Origin: Siderastrea siderea | Lineage: Eukaryota; Cnidaria; Anthozoa; Scleractinia; Rhizangiidae | NCBI GenBank assembly: GCA_964030785.1 | Contig: OZ034968.1 | Coordinates: 51,157,230 to 51,221,229 of the forward strand | Reading direction: 5' to 3' | DNA: 64,000 bases | Shown here: positions 1 to 12,244 of the stretch, in pieces | Layout of the letters: each line of letters opens with the position of its first letter | How positions within the stretch are numbered: the first letter of the stretch is position 1 | Position numbers and translations under genes: made by a program | Notes under the pieces: generated by a model | What the model saw: the letters and a program-made list of their open reading frames with translations, nothing else | The model's database searches: none | What the model was told of the DNA's origin: nothing

Positions 1-1757
1 TATGGCATTGATATTGCCTGTATGTGTTATTGTTTATTGAGTGAAGCCTTCTTGTAGCTATCAGTACTCTGCAGGGAAGGAAGAAGGGGCGACATTCAGG
101 GAGGGGAGGGGAGCGGAGATTAGGTGACTGCATCGGTTACTGAACTTATCCGATGATTCCCTGACTTCGTCAATAACCGAACGTATCGCCACTTACTAGC
201 TTTATTTTTTGAACTGAAAGCGATAGCAAAGCTTAGCTTCTGTCATCATCAAGATCAACATTAGCATTTAGCAATATGTAATTATTCATGGCTTCATTGT
301 TTACAGAGTATTTCATCTTGTCATTCAATTGCTATATATTTTTTTTGTATTCATTGGTTTTTGAAAAAAATAGAACTTGTATGTAACTGGTATTATTTCA
401 AGAAGTTAACCAATTCTCAGATCTGTATATGGTAGGAACATTTGCATCACGTATCCGTTTGCCTTTAATTCTAACATATTTGACACTTCATTATAAACAA
501 AGCAAAAGATAAATGCAAAACCTGTCTCTCGGCTCATAACTGTCAAAGTTGGACTTCCTTATGTCAAAATTAGGGTCGTATATATGTCACTCATAAAATG
601 TAAAAAATTGGCCTAGTGGTAGGATGTCATAAACTGAATGCAGATAAACTTAAAAGGTTAACCAATGAAGGAGACCTGAAATGCAGAATCAAAAACCAAG
701 AGTACCAGCAGTTAACTCAGTCTGTATTCTTATGACTCAGTCTTATTATACAAAATTCAAATTAAAGGTTTCGATGTTTACTTTCAGAAAATTATAATTT
801 TGGCCGCAGGTGTATTTAATTTAGCATGGCAAGATTACTTACCATAAATTCATTAGTTCTATGCTTTTCGGAAGAACGAAGTTTCCAGCAGGAAAACTTT
901 CTAAGCATCAGTAAGCTTAGGAACCTCATTGGCCTGCCCACTTGCCGTCCGCTAAGTGACATTGTAACGCAGATAAGTCTATATAAGGAGGCTTTGCCAG
1001 TTTTCGTTTTGAAGTCCAGTAAAAGATTTTAGGGAATACGACTGATTACAGGTAGATCATTCTAGCTTTAAATTTTAAATTTGTCAGAAAGCGCCAAAGC
1101 AGTTAAGTTCATGTGCTTTTGTGATTAACTTTGTAATGAAAGTGTCAAATTTAGAGGGACAGAAAATGGTTCGGATCAGTAGGGCTCATCTTATAAGATC
1201 CAAGCGGAAATTTAATTTTATTGCCCATTTCCGCCTACCTGTTTGTAAAAATGAAACTTTTCTGGAACGAATTGAAAACAGTTTTCCCCCCAGGTGATGT
1301 TTTGCCTCCAAGTAAAGAGACCGACATCAAATTGAACATTCGTTCAAATTTGGGGAGAAGTTTATCTCTCAGGGTAATGAAAAAAAAAACACCGCAACAA
1401 AAACAAAAACTCGACCTCCGATCCATTTTTGGCGTCAACAGTCTTCGGCAGTGCGGATTACCGTGGAAACAAAAGGTTGTCTTTTCTAAATTAAATGTTC
1501 CAACTTAATCAGTCTTAGTTCCAAAACAAACTCTATTCAAATATTAAAACTAGCCTGTTTAGGGCGGCAAATCCCACAGCTTTCATTTTGATTTTAGCAG
1601 GTCGAAGAGAACAGGTGAAAAACACGAACTAAGATGAAGGAGTTGGTTAAAAGCGCTCAAATGAGGCGATGGGAGTGCCCGATGTTTCTTGTAATATTTG
1701 GTGTTTTATTTTTTCACTCATAGTTGCTCCTTGATCGATCACATGGGAAGGTGAATC
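1..1757. other. Intergenic, upstream of first receptor gene
   Basis: AT-rich DNA with only short ORFs (under 100 codons) that show no domain, signal peptide or splice context. The promoter and 5' UTR of the receptor gene that starts at 1758 must lie in its right-hand part, but I see no convincing TATA or initiator. Nothing else is supported. Confidence 0.5.
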
Positions 1758-1848
1758 ATGCTGTTCAAAACCATCATGTTACTGTTAAAGTGTGCGATTA
1801 TATCGATGATTTACCACTCGTCACGGGGAGCAAACCATATCAAAAGAG
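1758..1848 (+). CDS. Exon 1 of receptor 1 (signal peptide)
   Basis: Thirty codons plus one base from ATG 1758. A basic start is followed by a hydrophobic stretch (IMLLLKCAIISMI). The GTAAGA donor follows directly, and the phase fits the acceptor at 2407 exactly, which is why I chose this start and not the internal ATG at 2548. Confidence 0.8.
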
Positions 1849-4800
1849 GTAAGAAATAGTCAAAAATGTGTCTTGGCTAGAGAAACCGATCGCAGGCTTA
1901 TCACATATAAGGTCCCAAGTTGAACCCCGATTCAAAGTTTATAAATTGTTTTCTACAGTACTGCAAGGCTTATTATCAGACAGTAACTGAGTTAGTTTGT
2001 AGCCGTTATGACAAGCTACATGTTCAGCTGCACCATTTCACTGTTGTTGTACCTCTAACATGCACATCTTAAAGTAAAGGCTGGTTTCCGTGTGATCCGA
2101 CGGCCTTATTTCGTTAGTTCGGGTTGCCAAAACCTTTCCACTCAAATGAAAGCAGGTGATATTAATCGTTAGCAATCTTCCACGATCTATTGCAAAATAG
2201 TATCCAACAACCGCATCACATGAAAACCCAAATTAAAGTGTGCTACTGACACACGCTGACAGCCACTGATCGGAAGTACTAGGGAAGAAGCCATGCAGGC
2301 AATTTCAAGATCAGATAACACGCAAACACAAACACGTTTACACACTCTGCATAGATTATTGCCTTCAAGAAAATTCTAAATACTCTTTTCCCGTTTCCTT
2401 TTCTTAGATGGAGACAATCAAATTTCTCTCCACATCGATGGGGACATTATTCTCGGGGGTCTATTCCCAGTCCACCGCCGCAGTGATACGACTGAAAACG
2501 CGTGCGGGAAGATAGACCCTAGTCCAGGCTACCAGTACCTCGCTTCCATGCTGTTTGCATTGGAGGAAATCAACAATGATTCCGCCATACTACCAGGTAT
2601 AAAACTCGGAGCGAAAATTTATGACACCTGCCGAAGTCAAACGATTGGTTCCAATGGAGCTAAAGAGATAATAAGGTACACTCTTCGGGAAGAGAATGGC
2701 ACCTCCCCCTTGTCCGGCGTCATTGGACCATTCCGAAGCGATGTGTCGGTGGCTGTTGCTAATTTGCTTCGTGTGTTTAATATTCCTCAAGTAAGCTATG
2801 GTTCAACCACTCCAGTTCTAAGCGATAAAGAGCTTTATGCATATTTTTTACGAACCGTGCCATCTAACTCGTACCAGGGCAAGGCAATGGTGGATGTTGT
2901 TCGTTACTTTGGTTGGAGCTATGTAATGACTGTTTACTCCCCTGGGCAGTACGGAGAAAAAGGAATAGAAAAATTCTACGAGGAGGCGGAACGTGCAGGA
3001 ATTTGCATTGCAAATAAGAAGAAACTTCCGGCATTCCCGACTGAAGAAGATTTCGTGAGCACCATTCAAGAACTTTTGCTAACAAGAAAAACTAATTCGC
3101 GTGGTAAACTGGACGTTGTCGTGTTATTTTGCATCCAGAGAGATAATGCAGGGTTAGTTCGAGCCGCAAATAAGGTTTTGGCAAATGGTGAAAGATTTTC
3201 CTGGCTTGCAAGCAATTCTTGGGGAGACAGAAAACAAGTTACTGACGGAGCCGAGGAGGCAGGAGAGGGCGCCATTACAATTAATTACTTAGAAGGAAAA
3301 GTTGATCGATTTAAAAAGTACTTTTTGAACTTGAAACCATCAAACAATAAATACGGTCCGTGGTTTGATGAGTTTTATCAAGAAACCTTAAAATGCAAAC
3401 TTATAAATACGCCAAAGTCACTTGATTATGAGCGTGGATGTTTGCAAAACGAGTCGCTTCCCGAAGATCTCGAGATTGCTCCTGTTCGAGTCGTAATAAA
3501 TGCCGTCTACGCCATGGCGCATGCTCTTCACAACATGCAGAAACTATTGTGCTTAGGAAAACCTCCTCTGTGCACAGAGTTGAGAAATATTGATCGAGAA
3601 CTGGTTTTAGAATATTTGAAAAACGTGTCTTTTCCGGACGCGTCGCTTAATTTCAACGTGACCTTCAACCAAAATGGGGACGTGGACGGAAATTATAACG
3701 TACTGAATTTCAAAAAAGTCGAAGGAAAGTTCCGACATGTGATAATTGGCAACTGGAGTGGTGCGTTAAACAAGGATGGAACCATTCAGGGACAAATAAA
3801 CTTGGAAAAAAATCAGATATTGTGGAGTGGTGGAATACTTGAAACACCGCAGTCATACTGCAGCAAAACCTGCCCGATAAAACAGATAACCATTCCAGAG
3901 CTGGCGAATCCTAGCTGCTGCTGGCGATGTGAAAGCTGCAGCTCTAATAACATCATCATAAACAACACATGCACCATGTGCAGTCAGGGAAGTATCCCTG
4001 ATGTAAACCTCACAACCTGTGTCAGGCTGCCAGTTGTATATCCATCTTGGACAGACGTTCCTGCGCAAGTCCTAACAGCACTCGTATCACTTGGCATCAT
4101 CAGCAGCATTGGCACCGCGATATTTTTTTTTGTACAAAGGCGCCACCGCGTCATAAAAGCCTCCGGAAGGGAACTGAGTGTCATTCTATTTATCGGAGTT
4201 GTTTCATGTTATGTTGCCGTGCTGTTACATTTCACTAAACCTGATAACACTGTATGCACCGTCAGGCGCTTCGCTGATAGTGTTTCCATGACAATGTGTT
4301 ACGCACCTGTACTACTGCGGACAAACCGCATTTTTCGCATATTCAAGGCCGCTCAGAAATCAGCTCGTCGTCCTTCATTTGTAAGCCCACTGTCGCAAAC
4401 ATTTGTCGCTCTGGGTATTATCGGCGTGCAGTGTCTTGTTACTATGATATGGGTCTTATCAAAACCTCCCAAGGCGGCAGAATATTACGCTTATCAGGAT
4501 CACGTGATTCTGGAGTGTAAAACGGACGACTTCAGTGTCGCAATCAACTTATGTTTCAATGCTATTTTGATGTTCGTCTCCACAGTCTTCGCATTTCTAA
4601 CTCGGAACTACCCAAGAAATTTCAACGAAGCAAAATACATCGGCGTCACAATGTATTTGTCATGTTCCGTGTGGATAATATTTCTACCTTGCTATCTAAA
4701 TGCAGTTGATAGTATCTGGAAATCGTACTTTCTCTGTAGTTCTCTTTTTCTCATTGGAACTATCACTCTTCTTGGTCTTCTTGTGCCAAAAATTTTCCTT

Positions 4801-4977
4801 GTATATTTCGGTAACTCAGTGGATCCAAGTGGGGACACACTCACAGGTACGTTCAGCGATAATCAAGGGAGAAGTGAGCATGGCAGATATTGTCAGCAAC
4901 CACCTTCCGCAGCTAATGCTACTAAGATGCAAAATGTAGCGTCCTCAAATGAAACCGTCCAAAATACTGTCAGTTGA
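1758..4977 (+). CDS. mGluR-like class C GPCR, paralogue 1 (two coding exons)
   Basis: Exons 1758..1848 and 2408..4977, join phase 1: donor AGAG|GTAAGA, acceptor TTCTTAG, split codon GAT. This gives about 886 residues. Exon 1 encodes a signal peptide (MLFKTIMLLLKCAII...). Exon 2 carries the bilobed Venus-flytrap domain (about residues 35-510, with the GDIILGGLFPVH entry motif), a nine-cysteine-type linker (about 515-568, CCWRCESC), a seven-helix domain (about 579-834, with NEAKYIG before TM6) and a tail of about 50 residues. It should act at the plasma membrane as a dimeric G-protein-coupled receptor. By eye alignment to mammalian mGluRs the serine, threonine and tyrosine contacts for an alpha-amino acid are kept (SDVS, YGST, QYGEKG), but the acidic contacts read N (VPSN, ASNSW) and the distal arginine reads Y. 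Ligand specificity may therefore differ from glutamate. The next gene on this strand is its paralogue at 25.1 kb. AATAAA at 5883-5888 is a possible polyA signal. Confidence 0.9.
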
Positions 4978-6576
4978 ACCTTAGAGCCTTGAGGCAACTC
5001 GTCTTTCCGATTTACAGTTTGAAAGGGATCAACCAACATTTATAGGAACTGTATAGTAGTCATCGAAATTAACAGAAATAAGGTTAAAACGTAAAAAAAG
5101 GAAAACGCTAAATGGAGTAGAAAGTTCATATGCATTTGGTATGTAAGAAGCCAGGTAAGAAATCCTAAAAAAGATCAGTCACGTCCCTGAAAGAACGAAG
5201 TATAACCAGTTTATAGTACAAAGTACATTGCAAGAACAATTGCTTAATGTACTGTATAGTACTCCTTATACGACCATCATGAACCATGATATTCCACTAA
5301 TAATGATGCACGAGAATGTTGATATATAAACAAGTTAGATTTGTATTTCAAACCAACTTCAATTTGCTTGAGCCTTCGGAAAAAATATGCTTTCCCTTTT
5401 GGAAGACTGATGGAGATTCAGATTAGAAGGGATCGCAAAGATCTGTTGCAGAAAAAATCAACAATAATAAATGCTGCCACAGCAAGTGTAGGGAACACTT
5501 ACATAGCTAATTTATATGATTGATGTTATAGTTGTGTTTAGGAAGGAGCCGGAAGGGGACATTTGTCCACATACGAATTTTATAGCGGTCATGGGAAGGA
5601 CACCAAAATGGATGCGCACCCACCAAAATACACTACAGGGATGAAAACGAACACAGCGCAATATTTTCATTTTGCTTCTCGTTTTAGTAAGAAAAGAAAA
5701 GGAGTTATTTTCCCTGTTCTGATAGTTATGAACAAAACATATGAACTCGACCGTTGTGACTTGCAAAACCTGATACTATAGCGCTTTTAAACAGCTGTAA
5801 CACTGTGATTATGTCTTCAAGTCTTTTAACTCCCAAGTATGTCCAACCTTAAAACAGGGGGCGATTCTAAGAAAAATCGTTTAATAAAGTAATAAAAACA
5901 AACAGAATCATGGATAAGCAATGCTCTTTAGCTTTCATTTAAATGGTCATAGCTGTCGATTTCATCCGCACTCTTAAAAGCTAGCACCATACAAGCTGTT
6001 TCAGTTTCAGTGGGGATCCGACATGCCATCTTTATGTTTCTGTCACGTCTAAACATTCAGAGTGAACAACCTGTACCCACTTAGTGCTGCGTTGGGGAAA
6101 TTGAGGTTCATTTGGAGGCACATATTATCGTCGTTTGATAAGTGACACCAGTCGTACCGAATCTACCCCTTTGCCTTTCATTTTCGCGTGGGTTTTAATT
6201 CTCGTGCAATATTTTTGCATTAAATCAGCGAAAATTTATCCACAGAAAGGAATTTGAAGGTGTCAAGGCCCCCGCAAACGAGGAAACATCATTTCTCTCA
6301 ATGCTCCCCCGTTTGCACTGGTGCGGAATGATTGTTGCAGAAATACTTTTTGTTTCAGAGAAACAAAACAGGCTTCTGATTTTTTCGGAAACATTTTGTT
6401 TTAACAACAAATGTTTCCCGCTTGCGCGCCGAGGAAACAATGATGACTAGATTCCAGGATTGCGTGGGCTGCGCTTCCCAAATTGAGCATAGGCAAATGT
6501 CTGAGGTCGGCGTTTTGTTTGCATTGGGAAACGTTCTCGACTTTTCACGGCATTGCATGCCACAAAAACGAAAATG
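4978..6576. other. Intergenic, 3' flank of receptor 1
   Basis: Non-coding, AT-rich. It holds a candidate polyadenylation signal AATAAA (5883-5888), about 900 bases after the receptor stop. The word CGAGGAAACA occurs twice (near 6279 and 6430), which suggests an old small repeat. No gene is supported. Confidence 0.45.
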
Positions 6577-6649
6577 TAGGGTGGCAGTGCGATCAGTGTA
6601 CCTTTACGGCCAAGTGGAATATCGCATTTCGCCAACAACTTTTCTGCTT

Positions 6650-6960
6650 CGGCGTTTCTGCATTTCAGTTTTCGCTTTTAGCTTTAGGCATTGCTTCGGT
6701 ATTTCGGATTTAGCTTTCAGCTCTTGGCATTTCCACGTCTTTCAAGCTTTCGGCATTTTGGTTTTTGCTTTCAGTATTTATCTTTATCAGTCGTTTCAAC
6801 ATTCGGCATTTCGAATTTAGATTTCAGCTTTCGCCGTTTGGGAATTAGATTTCAGCATTTAGCTTTCGGCATTTTGGATTTCGATTTTCAGCTTTCGGCA
6901 TTTCGGATTGCTTTTCGCAGGTTTCAGTTATCAGGTATTCGGGTGTAGCTTTCATTTGGA
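6650..6960. repeat. Degenerate TTCGGCATTT-type subterminal array (left)
   Basis: Words such as TTCGGCATTTCGGATT and AGCTTTCAGCTTTCGGC recur at irregular 20-35 base spacing. The reverse-complement counterpart lies at 8895-9140. Open frames across it are phenylalanine/leucine-rich by-products of the repeat. Confidence 0.7.
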
Positions 6961-7259
6961 TTTCAGTTTCCAGGTTTTGGCTTTGACACCTCTCGACAGT
7001 AGGTTTAGTTTTGATTGACTCCTTTCACGACAGTTTGGACTCCGAGGGCAAGAAAGATATGGAATAGAAATGGACGTGTGAATAGTGGACAGTGGATGGC
7101 AGACGAATTGACATTATTATGGGAAACTTATTTTTCACAAGAACGTCAAGCCACTAAAGGAAAGGAAACGTTACCGTGAAGAATGATAACACCTCTAAAT
7201 ACCGCGCCTCTTAAGTGAACCTACACCAAGCTGAATGCCTTGGCATGGTAGGGTTTCCT

Positions 7260-8480
7260 CCTCCCCGCAAGATTAATAAAATACACCTGAACAGAGGGTT
7301 GGGGGGGGGGGGGTAGGCAGGGGGAAAATAAGGGGTAGTGATCTGGCAATCAATACCCAGTGCCGTTAAACCTGAATGGGACATGATTAAAAGGAGAAGC
7401 AAATGGCACAACTTGATTTAGACGAAAATGAGAAACCTTGCTGCACGCAAGATGGTGTCAAACAAATTTACTGTCCATCAGCATGCATCATTACTGCCTG
7501 ACTAAGCAATCGTGCTTTCAGAGTGTTATGTCAATACCGTCGGCAGCTGCACCGTGTTCTTCTAAGATCTGATCAGGTACAATGTTAAGTTAATTAAAAG
7601 CGAAGGGCTGTTTAAATATTTCCGAAACTCCGCGCACAATACTTGAAAATATGATCTGACCCGACGGCTGATTTGCGTTAAATAACTGTTTTCGAGATTC
7701 TACTACATCTGGTCTTAATGCAAGAGGATCGATTCCAAAATGTGCATTGCGTGTGAGATTACCACCCCTCTCCTCATACATTCTCACACCTCTTCAGCAG
7801 TTGGTACGAGTACGAGCTCTTTCGGTATTTCGACTGCACGATTGGACTGTAGCATGTTCTCCAATGGGACACACTCGTGTCCAGGAATTCTATGAAAATT
7901 CCAACAGTTAACAAGCTGCTGAAGAGGGTTATGACAAGTGTACATTGTCAACCAAGAAATACAGAACTACGCGACAACATCATCAAAGTCGAATTCTTCT
8001 TTCGCCTGAAGAGCAACGAGAACACGTTTTAAGGGATAATTGATCCTCTGGTTATTTCTGGCCACATTCGTTCCGCTGCATAATTCTGTGTAGACTGGGT
8101 GCCACGCCCGATACACGATTTCGGGATATTTTGGGTAAGAAAATTTTGGCAGTTGATAATAATGACGTAATACTAGGTCTCAGGAAGTTTATTTATTGCG
8201 ATAGTATGATACTAACCAAAAAACACTACCTTTAAAAAAGTTCTGTTGTTCTTCGTTATTGTCATTTAATCCCTTCTGGTAGCTCCTTTTGGTAGCTCCA
8301 AAATTCAGCATGGGATTACTTTGGGTTTCACTTTGGAAAATGAAATTTGGTATACGTGATCCGTGACTCGTTATTTCTTCCCCCCGTGAACCGTGCCAGA
8401 GGACACCCTCTCTCCTGTGCAATCATTATTTTGGTCGAAAGGATTTCTGGGAGTTCGCTCAAGCCCAAGGGTTTTTTTTG
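7260..8480. other. Interior of eroded transposon, no intact gene
   Basis: Contains a G run at 7303-7312 and several short ORFs without recognisable domains. Some of it may be decayed transposon coding sequence, but I could not place any part of it in a family. Confidence 0.3.
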
Positions 8481-8488
8481 CTTTTAAT

Positions 8489-8899
8489 TTATGTCCCCAT
8501 TCGCACCTTCCCGTCACTTGAAATCCAGAGTACTCCTCGGGGGGTCTGACGCCAAGGCGTTCTCCTTTTGTCAAACCTGTATTCTTTAAAACGTTCCCGA
8601 ACAAACACACACAAGCAGAACTCTTGTCCGTGGTCCATTCTGATCTGGTCGAATAATCCATAACGGAGCAATACTGGTCTGAACAAATGATGATAAATAT
8701 GGATGGGGTCCTTTACGGACAAGACTATAGCTCCACGTATAAATCTTGAGCAACCGTCGACAAACATCACGTGAGTACACCCAAAGTCTTGTGAAATTTT
8801 TTCGTTTCGATCAAAATGGCCTATATATGCAAAATAAGGAACGAAGTGAGGCACTAGGTTTGTTCGAATCAGTGTCCCTTGCCAGAAGGTGAATGGCAA
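8489..8899 (-). pseudogene. Integrase-core (DDE) transposase fragment
   Basis: A 136-residue open stretch with the look of an rve-type integrase core of the kind found in animal DNA transposons: FDRNEKI, then VMFVDGCSRFI (first catalytic Asp), VLLRYGLFDQIRMDHGQEF (second Asp), and a YRFDKRRTPW stretch where the family normally continues toward the third acidic residue. The frame drifts after RTPRGVL and the expected Glu motif is not visible, so this is a broken copy. It lies between the inverted subterminal arrays of the 6.6-9.3 kb element, which suggests it is that element's own transposase remnant. A host gene is unlikely, since no start, introns or remaining domains are seen. Confidence 0.6.
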
Positions 8900-9140
8900 A
8901 AGCGATAATCTGAACTTTTAATGCCAAGGGCCAAAAGCTGAAAATTAAATACCGAAAGCTGAATGCCGAAACGCAAATGCAGCGTGCTGAAACCAACAAC
9001 GCACGTGAATTTCAAAATGTTGAATGCTAAAAGCCGAAAGCTGAAGTCACACGCTGGTCACAGAAAGTGAAAATCGGAAAGCAGAATTCACAATTTAAAA
9101 TTCTGGAAGAAATGCTATCAAGCCGCAATAAGAATTAAAG
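8895..9140. repeat. Subterminal array (right, inverted)
   Basis: AAAGCTGAATGCCGAAA-type words, the reverse complement of those at 6650-6960. Together they form the inner part of a large inverted repeat. Confidence 0.6.
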
Positions 9141-9295
9141 ATGGAAAACTGAAAAGCAAAATTCGGATTACGGAAAAGACACGTTAAAAGCAGAAGGCGG
9201 TAATCCCTGAAAAAGAGAAAAGCGGAGAGAAAATAGGAAATAAGTACAGAAATTCCATTTGGCCGCAAAAGTATACTTATTCAGTGCACCCCACC

Positions 9296-11776
9296 TAAAA
9301 AAAAGTAAAAATAATAATAAAGATATCATTTCGGTTATCGAATTTTTTCTGTTCTTTTCTCTTTTACTTTTTTCTACCGCAAGCTGCGCATTGTCTTCAG
9401 TTTTTGTACGTGACTCGTCGCATATTGCGAAAATAAAGTGGGAGATAACCCACATTTAGGTAGAGGTTCCCTAAATAAATTTATCCGGAATCAAACACAA
9501 CACTAGAACATCCCGTCTTCTTTTTCATTTTTAAAAGCAGACACACAAGCCTACAAGCGCATTCTGCTATTTGATTTACAATTTCGTGCAGTAGTAATAA
9601 GCTTTTTACGGTGGACGTGACAGTTGCGTTTTTTCTCATTGACGTGAAGAGCCAAAAAGCGATATTAGATATCAGCACGAACTGAACGAAACCTATATTT
9701 AATATTAGAGACTATGCTTTTTTGTGTCGCATCTTTTTCTTTCCCTTTTTTTACTATCCATTGTCTGATTAATTTCCTCGCCAATGTCCTATTAACAAAC
9801 TTCGGATTATAGGTGCTTGTAGGTTGCTCGACTGTGCATGTAGTCTTGTGCCACTGACGCATTTTGTGCCTTTTCGTGTAGGATGACGCCATTGCTTTTA
9901 GTACCTGTTTTTAAAATACGTTAGAACGAAACATAACAAAGGACGCTGCTTAAAAGGCCTTAGCTTCTTTTTTCATTTCCGGCTCCTCGAGTGACCTTGC
10001 ATTTTGTGATGTGATATTAGTATTTAGTTTTTTGTCCTCGAGATTCAGGGATAATGGTAACATCCATAAGCAATCTACAACCTTAAGGTAAGTAATTAAT
10101 TAGAAAACTCTCACCTTCCGCTGAGCTAATTAAAAATAAAATTCTCAAAAATGTTTGTCATCGCAGCTGCACTGTTCAAATTACATGGATGATGTCAATC
10201 TCGCATTTCAAGCAAACCGACCAAAAAACACTTTATTAAAAAATAAGGAGGTTGTTTAGTCGGAGAGGTCTTGAAATCTCCAGAAGATTTTCAAAATGCT
10301 GTTAATTTTTAAAGTACAACTGTGAAAACAACAGGATTTACAAGCATAAAGAACTGCACGATTATCGACAGGTGGGTGCAAAGCTACTAAAGCAGTTTAT
10401 CGACTAGCTTGCTGTAAGCAAATCGAATTTCACGATTTAAAAAAATGAATTAAAAGAATTTTAATTCCAAAGATGAAGCATCGTCTAAATTAGAACTATG
10501 TTTTGTATATAACAAAATATTTGGGTTTAAATTGACAAAGTAATCTTATAGTCCAGAAAAAAAATTGATTCGGAAACTATATATATCAGTTTACTACACA
10601 ACCTTTCAAATGATATCTATTTTTATCTTCTTTCAGTTCAGGTTACTTTTAGTTTAAGAGAGAAAGAAATGGAGAAAATTGAATCATCTTTAACTGGAAT
10701 TGTGGATTTTTCGTGGCTAGAACTTTTTTAAGCCCGAGATTTCGTATTTACTTTGTGAAATCAGATAATTTGCTCATCAATGTAAAATACCAGAGTTGAA
10801 AAAAAAATTCACTTCAGTATGTAACAAGCTACAAAACAGGCGGAAAATCTAAGACATTTTAACATTATCCTTTGTCATCAAGTTTTCATTTGAATGCTAA
10901 TTTTTCACTTAGCATAGCGTAAGTTGCTGTTAGTACAGCTGTAAGGGCTGCTTCTCCTAGTCCGAATTTGTCTTGGGAGCTATGAAGCTATCAATATCAT
11001 TAACCTTAGTAGTTTTGATCGTCTGTGCTGCCATGTAAAGTCATCGAGGTGTCGTCGAGGTGTCAAAATAATGCGTTGACTGTACTTTAGTGATTATGAG
11101 TTCGCTGTACTCAAAAGCTGTTTAAACTTAAGAAAAATTTAACGTCCCATTTCCGAACGTCAGTTAAAATATTCCGCCGCAAGGAAGCGTTTGGTATAAA
11201 ACGTTCTCAATTTAATTGCAAAGGGAATAACTGACTGTTCTACCGTTTTAATGTTATTTTCCTGAAAGTGTTTATTTTTACTGACACCAGTTGACCGAAA
11301 TCTTGAAAATTCTGGTTAATATAACACAGTAAAGGTAAGTAAATTGTTATTGCTCTTGATCTCTTGCAGTTTCTGACTAGATAAATACAAGACATACAAA
11401 TGTCTAAACTTACTCGAATTAATACGACGAGAATGTCGTAAAAGCTGACAACGTTAATGTATTTGGAACGCGCAACGCAGCGGAAAAGGATGAGTTTTAA
11501 AACGTGATCGAAACATGTTTCGGTTATTTCAGCTATAAAATGTCTTTTTCATTACACAAAGTCTCGGTTTCAGTTAAAAAAATGATCGCAAAATGTTTAG
11601 TTCTGGCGGTTTGGAGCTGTTTTGGGAGTACAAAGACCAGTCACATGACATCTCTGTCCCGACGCTGTCCAATGAAGAACTAAGGCCTTCTTCCAGAGCA
11701 AGAATACAAGGAACAATCACAATAATATTCCAATCGGTTTTAAGTGTGTCAGCAAAAAGTGATAACTCTAGAATAT
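9296..11776. other. Gene-free AT-rich intergenic DNA
   Basis: No ORF with a domain, no tandem array, no clear inverted repeat. Only short shadow frames. Confidence 0.5.
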
Positions 11777-12244
11777 TATACCTGCCAACATTTTGTGATT
11801 CATAGGCGTGACATTTTTATCCTGAGAGCGTCAAGATTTTTCGTAGGGGACCGATAATATCCGAAGATGTCCGACGATTTCCGAAGAGGTCCGAAGAGTA
11901 CCAAAGACGTTCCGAAGACGTTTAGCCTTATGGCCAGTAAATCGATGCTTTGATCATTTAAGATTACACGGAGCTCGTCTCGATGAGTATGACCATGTCT
12001 CCAGTGACTTTCCCTACTAAAACCCGAGATTTCGCGAAAGTATGATCAATATTTTCTTGCATTGGTTCGAGTTTATTTAAATACTTTATAATTTTTTTCA
12101 AAATGAGCTGGTTGAGGCTGTAGGGGCTCAAACGTTTCCACCAGGCGTGAGAAATGGGAACGCAGGCGTGAGTAGGCGTGAGATCGCAGTTTTTGATCCG
12201 CAGGCGTGACAATCACGCCTTAGGCGTGACACTTGGCAGGTATA
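11777..12244. mobile_element. MITE-like element, ends TATACCTGCCAA
   Basis: Perfect 12-base inverted ends: TATACCTGCCAA at 11777-11788 and TTGGCAGGTATA at 12233-12244. The interior has a CCGAAGA-type word repeated at 11850-11925 and AGGCGTGAC/CAGGCGTGAG words near both ends. About 470 bp and no coding capacity. The terminal TATA would fit TA-targeting elements. Confidence 0.65.

Larger units (their letters stand above)
6577..9295. mobile_element. Eroded DNA transposon with inverted subterminal repeat arrays
   Basis: The left end (about 6577-6625, TTTACGGCCAAGTGGAAT) and right end (about 9250-9293, ATTCCATTTGGCCGCAAAAG) are inverted copies with substitutions. Just inside each end is a degenerate short-period array: TTCGGCATTT / AGCTTTC words at 6650-6960, and their reverse complement (AATGCCGAAAGCTGAA-type words) at 8895-9140. 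Between them, on the minus strand, lies an integrase-like fragment. The layout is that of an old cut-and-paste element. The exact ends and target duplication are not certain. Confidence 0.55.

Noticed and set aside
1221..1508. 95-residue ORF upstream of receptor 1
   Set aside because: Low-complexity lysine-rich reading of AT-rich DNA; overlapping frames are equally open.
11593..11805. 70-residue ORF before the 11.8-kb MITE
   Set aside because: No domain or splice context, and its end runs into the MITE terminus.
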